From positions 104,137,026 to 104,201,025 of the forward strand of contig CM066051.1 in assembly GCA_033557465.1 (NCBI GenBank): a DNA stretch of 64,000 nt. Direction: 5' to 3'. A program made the translations under genes and the position numbers. This document shows, piece by piece, positions 55,561 through 64,000 of the stretch (within the stretch, counting starts at the first letter, position 1; each line of letters opens with the position of its first letter). A model generated the notes under the pieces. That model was not told the DNA's origin, did no database searches, and saw nothing but the letters and a program-made list of their open reading frames with translations. Origin of the DNA: Ichthyophis bannanicus (lineage: Eukaryota; Chordata; Amphibia; Gymnophiona; Ichthyophiidae).

Positions 55561-56600
55561 AGGCCAGGGGTTACTCTTCGGCGGTGATTTCCACTTTGTT
55601 GAAAGCAAGGAAGAGATCTACCTCTTTGGCATATATTCAAATTTGGAGAGTATTTGAAGCATGGTGTGAAGATAAAGGTTTGGAGGCATTAAAAGCTTCT
55701 ATTTCTCAAATTCTATCTTTTTTGCAAGATGGGTTTGAGAAAGGCTTAGCGGCTGCTTCATTAAAGGTGCAGCTGGCAGGTCTCTCTTGTTATAGAGGAA
55801 AGATAAATGGTGAAGTGCTAGGGGTACATCCGGATGTGAAGCATTTTTTTAGAGCAGTTTCACTATTGAGGCCACCCTGTAGACAATGCGTTCCGTCTTG
55901 GGATCTCCATTTGGTGTTGGAGGCTTTAGTGCAGGAACCGTTTGAACCTTTATCACGAGCATCGTTAAAAGATCTTTCACTCAAAGTAGTTTTTCTTTTA
56001 GCTATTTCATCGGCGTGAAGAATTTCTGAATTGCAGGCATTGTCTTGTAGGAAACCTTTTCTGTTATTCTACAAGAGGAAAGTGGCTTTGAGACCAGTGC
56101 CTTCGTTTCTACCCAAAGTGGTGTCGGCCTTTCATATCAATCAGGAAGTTTCTTTATCAGTATTTCAAAATACTGACAAGGAGATTCAGTTCAAAAGGTT
56201 GCATCTTTTAGATGTTCGTAGAGCTTTAAAGACGTATTTAAAGCGTACGCAGGAATTCCGTAAGACTGATAGACTGTTTGTTCTTTTTGGAGGTGCAAGA
56301 AAGGGTTACGCAGCTTCCAAAGCGTCTATTGCCAGGTGGATCAAGGAAACTATAGCTTCAGCATATTTGTTGAAGGGTAGGATGATATCTGATGGGCTCA
56401 AAGCGTATTCAACAAGGGCGCAAGCTGCATCTTTGGCTGAGTATAGTTTAGTGCCGCCTGTAGATATCTGTAAAGCGGCTACTTGGTTTTCGTTGAATTC
56501 CTTTGTGAAACATTATCGATTAGATATACATGCAAAAAGAGAATACCTGTTTTGGATCGGCAGTGCTTCAGACTGGTTTGGCTGGTCCCACCCATTAGAA
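55515..56600 (+). pseudogene. DIRS tyrosine recombinase (B2), one stop
   Basis: The frame is open except for TGA at 56016-56018, which replaces the first Arg of SARRISEL. The end is frameshifted near 56545. The start ATG is TTG. AYSTRAQAAS has Tyr for the His of H-x-x-R, so two catalytic positions are lost. Confidence 0.82.
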
Positions 56601-56615
56601 TTTTTACTGCTCTGT

Positions 56616-56722
56616 TACATCCCCAGAGATTCCGGGACTGGACTGGAGAGACGATAAGGAAGGTGAAATTAGACTTACCTGCTAATGGTTGTTCCTTGAG
56701 GAACTCCAGTCCAGTCCCGCAT
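56616..56722 (+). repeat. ICR of DIRS B2
   Basis: Reverse complement of the B2 ends, joined near 56661 (AAGGAAGGTGAAATT). Confidence 0.88.
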
Positions 56723-56965
56723 CCCTCCCTGGATTACAGTCCTGAAGCTAAGAGGTATAGTATGGTCATGATATGTTTAAGGACCCATATTGGGGGGGAG
56801 ATACTTTTTGGAGATCTTTGTAAACTATTATTTTTCTGTCGAGAAGGGGGCAGTCTATAATAGAGATGTTATACTGTTTCTTTAAGGGCACATTTTGTGT
56901 CTTAATTTATAATTAAAATTTGTTCATGTTATTATGGTTTGTTAAAGTTTAATATCTTTTTATAA

Positions 56966-58398
56966 GAACATAAGAACATAAGATATGCCATACTGGGTCA
57001 GACCAAGGTCCATCAAGCCCAGTATTCTGTTTCCAACAGTGGCCAATCTAGGTCATATGTACCTAGCAGTTTCCCCAAGAGACACAAGTTCCACAATGCT
57101 TGTACTGGGTCAAGCATTGATATCTTCGGTCACTTCTTAATAATGGTTTATGGACCTTTCCTCCAGGAACTTGTCCAAACCTTTTTTAAACCCAGCTACA
57201 CTAACAGCCTTTACTACATCCTCCGGTAACAAATTCCAGAGTTTGATTACACGTTGAGTGAAAAAATATTTTCTTTTATTAGTCTTAAATAGTTTACCCT
57301 GTAGCTTCATTGCATGTCCCCTAGTCTTTCTATATTCTGATAAGGTAAACAATCGATCTACGTTTACCCGTTCCACTCCGTTCATTAATTTATAGACTTC
57401 TATCATATCTCCCCTCAGCCGTCTCTTTTCCAGGTTAAAGAGCCCTAACCTTTTTAGCCTTTCTTCATTGGAGTATCCTTCCATCCACTTTACCATTTTG
57501 GTGGCTCTTCTCTGTACCTTTTCTAAAATCGCTATATCCTTTTTAAGATACGGCGACCAGAATTGCACACAATATTCAAGGTGCGGTCTCACCATGGAAC
57601 GATATAGAGGCATTATAATATCTTTTGTTTTATTTTCCATTCCTTTCCTTATCATACCTAGCATTCTATTTGCTCTCTTAGCCGCCGCTGCACACTGGGC
57701 TGAGGGTTTTAACATGGTATCCACAATGACGCCTAAATCTTTTTCCTGGGTGGTGGTTCCTAATGTGGAACCTTGCATCGTGTAACCATAGTTTGGGTTG
57801 TTCTTTCCTAGGTGCATAACCTTGCACTTGTCCACATTAAATTTCATCTGCCATTTTGATGCCCAGTCTTCCAATTTATCAAGATCCTCTTGCAATTTTT
57901 CACAATCCTCTTGGGTTTTAACAACTTTAAATAGTTTTGTGTCATCTGCAAATTTGATAACCTCACTCGTTATTCCACTTTCCAGGTCATTTATGAATAT
58001 GTCAAAAAGCAGTGGACCCAGCACAGATCCCTGAGGTACACCACTATTCACCTTTCTCCATTGGGAAAATTGGCCATTTAGCCCTACCCTCTGCTTTCTA
58101 TCTTTTAACCAGTTCCTGATCCACAATAGTACACTGCCTCCTATCCCATGACTCTTTAGTTTTGCCAAAAGTCTCTGATGAGGGACCTTGTCAAAGGCTT
58201 TCTGAAAGTCCAGATACACAATATCAACCGACTCACCTTTGTCCACCTGTTTATTCACTCCTTCAAAAAAACATAACAGATTAGTAAGACAAGATCTACC
58301 TTGTCTAAAGCCATGTTGGCTGTCTCCCATTAGGTTGTGACTATCTACATGCTGAGTAATTTTATTCTTTATGATGGTTTCTACCATTTTTCCCGGTA
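56966..58398 (-). mobile_element. CR1-type LINE, 5'-truncated, minus strand
   Basis: Contains a 416-codon open frame (58387 down to 57137) with [35 protein letters not shown] and the intact catalytic FADDTK, then the thumb and a CR1-type C-terminus. The endonuclease and first RT blocks are absent. The 3' part (56966-57136) has the widespread CATACTGGGTCAGACCAAGG block and ends in TTATGTTC repeats. It lies between the ICR and right repeat of B2. Confidence 0.9.
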
Positions 58399-58603
58399 CT
58401 TAATTGTTGCTCTGGTGAGTCTGCTTTGTCAATAGGTAAACTGGAGCAAGGAGGCGGTCCCTCGGGTACTTGTACAGGTGACATCAAAGAATGTCATTGT
58501 TCAGTCTCCAAGCTGCTGGAGGAACCTATATCCCCAGAGATTCCGGGATTGGACTGGAGTTCCTCAAGGAACAACAATTAGCAGGTAAGTCTAATTTCAC
58601 CTT

Positions 58604-59320
58604 TTCTGGGCCATGGTACTCCCACACCTTGACTACTGCAGTATCATTTACCAGAGCTTACCAAAGCAATTTCTACATTCCCTACAGATGACAGAGAACA
58701 CTGCCACAAGGTTAGAGTATATAACATCCATACTAAAGCAACTTCAGTGGTTACCTATGGCCAGACATATTAAATACATAATCCTAAAAACGATATTTAG
58801 AATTTCACACAATCTTTCCTCGAGCTACTTCCAGACCATCATACACAAGAAACCCAAGAAAAGAATAAAGGAGGTACAGTATACAGAACACACACTATCT
58901 CAGCCACAAGAGCTAGAAGCAACCAAACAGCCTGTTCCAGAGCATTCTCACTATATGCACCAAGCCTCTGGTATGCGCTCCCAAATAGAATATGTGCCTG
59001 CGCCAATCTCATTAGCTTTTGCACGGAGTTAAAGACTCACCTATTTCAAAAACACTTTGGAAATTTAACATAGACCTTTTCAAACAGGTCAAGAGAACTG
59101 ACTTGCGATACAGCAACCAACACATCCTCTTGATGCAATACAACCACTAATACTGTCCCTTCCTATTCCTAGTACAATCAGGTTTGGTTCACTCCCCTAA
59201 CATTACACTACTATTATTATTACCCTGTTAACTCATGTAAACACTTTTTTTTTTTACAATATATTCTTGTAACTGTTAAACTGTTAATGTTATACACAAT
59301 ATCACTGTTTTAAAATGGTA
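58604..59320 (+). mobile_element. L2-clade LINE, 3' segment
   Basis: Continues the L2 cut at 45187. The coding part to about 59032 includes LPHLDYCSIIYQSLPKQ, LQWLPM and the C-terminus; the 3' region is AT-rich. The frame fits the 5' segment directly, with no bases duplicated. Confidence 0.85.
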
Positions 59321-59325
59321 ACCTT

Positions 59326-59413
59326 GCTGAGTGGAGGAGTAGCCTAGTGGTTAGAGCAATGAGATCTGGGTTTGATTCTCATTGGGACTCCTTGTGACCT
59401 TGGGCAAGTCACT
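59326..59413 (+). mobile_element. tRNA-derived SINE, cut by C3
   Basis: A box TAGCCTAGTGGTTAGAGC, B box GGGTTTGATTCTC, then CTTGGGCAAGTCACT. The rest lies beyond C3, outside the window. Confidence 0.75.
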
Positions 59414-59820
59414 TTCTCCAGGACCAAGCAGGAAGTCAGTCCTCACATATGAGTGGCGTCAGCGCCGACGGAGCCCCCGTGCGGATCATTTCCCCAGCTT
59501 TCAAAGAAAGCCTTTGGGAATTGCAGCGTGCATGCGCGGTCCTCTTCCCGCCCAAGGGTGCCATCTTGCTCAGTCTTCTTTTTTCCGCGGAGCCCGACGG
59601 ACGTTGTTCGTTTTTCCCCGAGGAAAAAGTTGATTTCTCTATTTTTTCTCTTTCTTCTTCGGTTCGACGCCGGATCCTTTTCCCGCCTTGGCCCAATACG
59701 CTGTTATCGAGTCCACTCTCTCTTTTTCGTTTTTGTCCTTTGTGACTAGCATTCGCGCCATTTTTCTTTTTTCACTGGCAACCCGGTTTTTTTGACCTTG
59801 CAGGGGCCCTTTTTCCCCCG

Positions 59821-61702
59821 ATGGCTACCAGCGGGTTTAAAAAGTGTGATCAGTGTAAGAAACTTATGTCTCTTACCGACACACATGACTGCTGCCTCCG
59901 CTGCCTCGGACCCGATCATGACCCGATGATCTGTGGTCCGTGTGGCAAAATGTCCTCGAAGGCGCTGAGGAGTCGGCAGCACCAGAAGGATAGGATCTTC
60001 TCTGACTCCGCGTCCGGACGGGCCTGGACCTCATCAGAGGCCTCGACGTCTCGGGACTCCGGCCCCGAGCAGCGTCAGGGTCCTTCTGAGCGGGGGTCTC
60101 CTTCACGGGAACATCGCAGGAAGAAGAAACCTGCGAGGGCGTCGTCGATGGACGCTCCTGGTTCCTCGAGGGCCAGGTCGCATAGCCCCGATAGCCGTCC
60201 CGGGTCTTCGGAGTCGGAGAGGCCTGCCAAGCATCCTCGTATCGAGATGGAGTCTCCTGGACACGTGACTGTTGTAGTCCTCGTGGACTCTCCTCCAGGG
60301 GAGCCGACGTCGGGCCTGACATCATCGGGGCCCGAGTCGGGGGCTGCTGGGTCTCCTGAGCTCGGACTCAGGTTGACGGCCTTGGAGAGTAGCCTCGATG
60401 CCTTCATGGAACAGCAGCGGGCATTGATCGCCGGTCTCACCGGTGCATCTGCCCCAACCACCGGAACCTCGACGTCCATGCGGGCTCAAGTCGATCCTCG
60501 GCCACGGTCTCCCTCGGCCTCCCGTTCGGGACCGAGGTCGTCGACGCCGGTACCCTCGGCGTCGGGGCGGATGGCATCGGTGCCCTCCCGACTGGAGCCG
60601 CTCGATTCCTCCTCCGAGGAGTCGGGCTGGGAGACGGAGGACGAAGAGTCACCCGACACTTATCGGACTCGCCAGAGTCCGAGCCTCGGAGACGATCCCC
60701 ACCGGAGGATACCCGGTTCTCGGACTTCGTGCAGGATATGGCCAAGGCCTTGGCCTTGGCCTTCCCCGCGGATCCCAAGGAGGAGCCTCGAGCCGAGAAG
60801 CTCGAGGCCCTCCAGTATGACTCTCCCCCAAAGGAGGCCTTTACTGTACCGGTTCCTCCGATGCTGGAGCGGCTGCTCTTCCGCATGTGGGAGACCCGGC
60901 CTCGATGCCGGTGTTATGCAAGCGGGTCGATTCCATCTATCGAGTCCGCAAGAGCCCCGGGTTCCAAAAGGCACAATTACCGCACCACTCCATGGTTGTG
61001 GAATCGGCCATGCATCGACTGAAAAGTCAGAAGATGCACTCCTTGGTGGCTCCCGGCTGGGAGGCCCGGAACCTGGATGCCCTCAGTAAGAAGTGCTTCC
61101 AGGGCTCTATGCTTGCTTGCCGTGTCCAGACTTACCAGCTCTACATGGGCATGTATCTCCGAGACCTGGCAAAGGAGATTGCCGGGTTCTCTGCTGGTCT
61201 CTCCGAGGAACCTTTGCAGCGGTTCCAAGCCTTGTCCACTGGTATTCGAGAGTGCTCGAAGTTTATCTCTCGAGCAGCCTACGATGGCTTCGAGGCTTCG
61301 GCCCGAGTAGCTGGGGCCGGCATCAGTGCCCGCCGACAGGCTTGGCTACAGTCATCCGACCTCGAGCCATGGGTGCAGGACAAGTTGGTCGATGTCCCCT
61401 GCCGAGGTGAAAACCTCTTTGGCAAACCCATGGCTGAAAAGGCTGCAGAACTCGAGACCGAGACTCTAACCAGGACTAGGCTGTCCAGAAAAACCTCTGC
61501 CCCTTCTCAGAAGAAGAAGGGCTCGGGAAAAAAGACCTTTTACCCGAGGAAGTCATCTGCCTATAAACCATACCCTCATTATCAGGCCTCTGCAGCTCCC
61601 CAACAGGGTCAGCAGGCCAAGGGGCAGGGTCATGGGCTCCGTAGGCAGAAGGCCCCCAAGCCACCAACACCGGCCCCTGCTCAGCAGGGTGGGGTTTTTT
61701 GA
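59821..61702 (+). pseudogene. DIRS gag (C3), frameshifted
   Basis: ATG at 59821, then CDQCKKLMSLTDTHDCC and CLGPDHDP, a Cys/His cluster. A Ser/Pro/Arg-rich stretch to about 60570 follows, then an acidic SSEESGWETEDEESPD. Two frameshifts (about 60670 and 60880) lead to the C-terminal domain ending at 61702 (YMGMYLRDLAKE, PSQKKKGSGKK). Confidence 0.8.
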
Positions 61703-63598
61703 CTCAGCAAGCATAGCCTCTTTTCCTCAGCTGGCTCACATCAGCACAGGAGGCCGGCTGGCCCACTTTGCCCACAGGTGGTCAGCCGTCACATCAGATA
61801 CCTGGGTGCTTCATATAGTCCAAAAGGGCTATCTTCTCCATTTTCACCAGGTACCTCCCTCCTATTTTCCAGGGGAGCCTCCAAGACTCCCTCTGCACAG
61901 GAACCTACTCCTTCAGGAGTTAGCAGGTCTGCTAAAGGAACAGGCTGTGGAACCGGTGCCCCACCACCTGAGAGGTCACGGCTTTTATTCCAGGTACTTT
62001 CTGGTACCAAAAAGAACAGGAGGCCTCAGACCCATCCTAGACTTGCGCAACCTCAACAAGTTCCTGGAGAGGGAAAAGTTCAAGATGCTTACCCTTGGAA
62101 TCCTGCTGCCCTACCTCCAGCAGGGAGATTGGCTGTGCTCCTTAGATCTAAAGGATGCTTATACTCACATCCTTATTCATCCAGACCACAGACAGTATCT
62201 CAGATTTGTTGCGGGGGAAACCACTACCAGTACCGAGTACTTCCCTTTGGCCTAACTTCCGCTCCCAGGGTGTTCACCAAGTGCCTGGCGGTGGTGGCGG
62301 CCTACCTGAGGCTTCAAGGTCTTTTTGTGTTTCCATACCTGGACGACTGGCTCATAAGAGGCCAGTCTTCCCAGGAGGCCAGTCAAGCCACCCTTTGCAC
62401 TGTGGCTCTGCTTCAGCACTTGGGGTTTGTCATAAACTTCGCAAAGTCCACTTTGCTCCCGTCCCAGAACTTGGAATTCATAGGAGCAAGGCTGGACACT
62501 CTTCAGGCGAAGGCTTTTCTGCCAATGGACAGAGCCCACAGGTTGATGGATCTAGCCAGGCAGTTTCACAGCAATTCCCTGGTCTCCGCCAGGCAATTCC
62601 TGAGACTTCTTGGCCATATGGCTTCCACGGTTCATGTCACCCCCAATGCCCGCCTGCATATGCGGCCTGCTCAGTGGAGCCTTCGAACTCAGTGGCATCA
62701 GGCCACAGGGAGCCTTGCAGACTCGGTGAGAGTATCCGCCCTGCTCGTCTCCTCTCTACAGTGGTGGCTTCATCTTCCGAATCTGGTATTCGGAGTGGAT
62801 TTTCAATCCCCTCCGCATTCTCGAGTGCTGACGACAGATGCTTCTCTTCTAGGTTGGGGAGCACATTGCCAAGGGGCATGTACTCAGGGTCTCTGGACTC
62901 CTTGGGAAGCTGCTCAGCAGATAAACTTCCTGAAGCTACGGGCAATACGCCTAGCTCTGAGAGCCTTCTCCCACCTCACGTCTCACCAGTCTGTACTGGT
63001 TCAGACGGACAATCAAGTTGCCATGTTCTACGTGAACAAACAGGGAGGCACAGGCTCCTTCCTTCTCTGTCAGGAGGCACAACGGCTGTGCTCTTGGGCC
63101 GTCAATCACGGAATCCTCCTCAAGGCTGTCTACCTCCCCGGTCAAGAAAATTAACTGGCGGACAGACTGAGCAGGATCCTGCAACCACACGAATGGAGAT
63201 TGAATCCATTGGTGATTCAGCAGATCTTTCTCAGATGGGGCCTCCCCACCATGGATCTCTTCGCCAGCCCTCTGAACCGGCAACTCCCGAGATTCTGTTC
63301 CAGACAACCGCATCCTCTCAGAGTAGCAGCGGATGCCTTTCTGATTCCGTGGTCCCAAGGCCTACTGTATGCGTTTCCTCCCACGCCACTAGTGTCTCGA
63401 ACACTGCTCAAGGTCCTCAAGGACAGGGCATCGATGATTCTGATAGCCCCCAGGTGGCTGAGGCAGCCGTGGTTCCCACTCCTGTTGCAACTGGCGGTGG
63501 ACACTCCTCTGCCTCTGGGAATTCAACACGATCTCCTGTCTCTCTTGCACCCCAACCTCCAGTCCCTTCATCTGATGGCCTGGCTGCTGAAAGGGTAG
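61632..63598 (+). pseudogene. DIRS pol: RT, RNase H, MT-like (C3)
   Basis: RT starts in one frame (LRPILDLRNLNKF, SLDLKDAYTHI) and a frameshift near 62212 moves it to the frame with LPFGLTSAPRVF and YLDDWLI. RNase H: TTDASL, FLKLRA (Lys at the usual Glu), TDNQVA. A TAA at 63152-63154 precedes ADRLSR; then DLFASP and YAFPP to 63598. It overlaps the gag end in the +1 frame. Confidence 0.84.
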
Positions 63599-64000
63599 TC
63601 ATGGCTCCCCTACTCCTGCCTAGAGAGGTGGAAGACGTGGTCTTAGCCTCTAGGCGGCAATCCACCAGGAAATCCTACGCTCTTAAGTGGCGTAGGTTCT
63701 CCGCTTGGTGTGCTCAGCACAGCGAGAATCCCTTCTCGTGCTTGGTAGCGGTAGTATTGCAATATTTGCTTTACCTCTCAAATCTAGGCCTTAAGTCCAA
63801 CTCTGTCAGGGTTCACCTCAGTGCTCTCTCAGCGCACTACTCGCCGGTGGACGGCAGTCCTCTTTCCAACCACCCTTTGGTGGCTCGTTTTCTCAGAGGC
63901 CTCCTCCTGCTTAAGACTCCTTTGCGTCCACCAGCCCCTGAGTGGGATCTGAATGTGGTCTTACAGTGGATTAGTTGTCTGCCATTTGAACCTATGGCTA
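63571..64000 (+). CDS. DIRS tyrosine recombinase (C3), N-terminal part
   Basis: Open in the frame following pol and running off the window. It matches the N-terminal SAM-like half of the C1 YR (STRKSYALKWRRFSAWC, LKSNSVRVHLSALSAH). The catalytic half lies outside. Confidence 0.78.

Larger units (their letters stand above)
45188..58603 (+). mobile_element. DIRS element B2, split by B3 and by a CR1
   Basis: Left end TTCCTTATCGTCTCTCCAG, right end CTAATTTCACCTT. Inverted repeats are about 45200-45380 and 58400-58560, with the ICR at 56616-56722. B3 is inserted in its leader (45980-51992) and a CR1 between ICR and right repeat (56966-58398). It interrupts an L2 LINE with no target duplication. 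Donor-like GTAAGT at 58585, left AG at 45205-45206. Confidence 0.92.
59414..64000 (+). mobile_element. DIRS element C3, 5' part
   Basis: Left end TTCTCCAGGACCAAGCAGG, left inverted repeat about 59420-59590, then gag, pol and the start of YR. The ICR and right end lie past the window. Left AG at 59420-59421. It shows the uninterrupted sites of two insertions in C2. Confidence 0.93.

Noticed and set aside
57137..58387. Host gene encoding a reverse-transcriptase-like protein
   Set aside because: It is an open part of a truncated CR1 with the usual 3' end; no introns or host context.
2739..64000. Endogenous retroviruses
   Set aside because: No long terminal direct repeats, protease, DDE integrase or envelope; inverted ends, ICR and YR define DIRS elements.

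Overview
The window is vertebrate nuclear DNA from a large, transposon-rich genome. It holds five exons of one host gene, matched to the transcription factor RFX1. Almost everything else is DIRS-type tyrosine-recombinase retrotransposons, with CR1 and L2 LINEs, tRNA-derived SINEs, hAT-like MITEs and a palindrome that looks Penelope-derived. The abundance of DIRS elements and the SINE types suggest an amphibian, possibly a caecilian; this is inference. All families and genes were recognised by reading, with no database search.

RFX1 is on the + strand. Five short coding exons lie between 15716 and 18633 and encode part of the glutamine-rich N-terminal activation region. Three consecutive exons are exactly 96 bp, all start and end on codon boundaries, and are repeats of one another. 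No other RFX1 exon was found, so 1-15715 and 18634-64000 are read as two giant introns.

Ten DIRS elements are present, all in the + orientation like RFX1. I sort them into four families by their ends: A (2739-8595, 9423-15357), B (30982-38662, 45188-58603, 45980-51992), C (end of a copy at 1-2047, 20860-27509, start of a copy at 59414-64000) and D (19775-30278, 39406-42804). Complete copies run: left terminal inverted repeat, gag, RT/RNase H/methyltransferase-like pol, tyrosine recombinase (YR), internal complementary region (ICR), right terminal inverted repeat. The ICR is the reverse complement of the joined right and left ends. Nearly all copies carry stops or frameshifts; the best open genes are the YRs of A1 and D2.

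The elements are nested. Minisatellite 19225-30890 is split by D1; D1 holds C2 and the palindrome; C2 holds a hAT MITE, a SINE and an L2-like tail. An L2 LINE (43728-59320) is split by B2, which is itself split by B3 and a CR1. B1 holds another CR1.

Most worth checking: (1) every right DIRS end visible carries a splice-donor-like GTRAG about 15-20 nt from its end, and every left end has a pyrimidine-rich AG, so the joined ends resemble a miniature intron; (2) the ~505-bp near-perfect palindrome carries a hammerhead-ribozyme-like motif on each strand; (3) all ten DIRS copies share one orientation; (4) the YR reading frame overlaps pol for hundreds of bases in several families.
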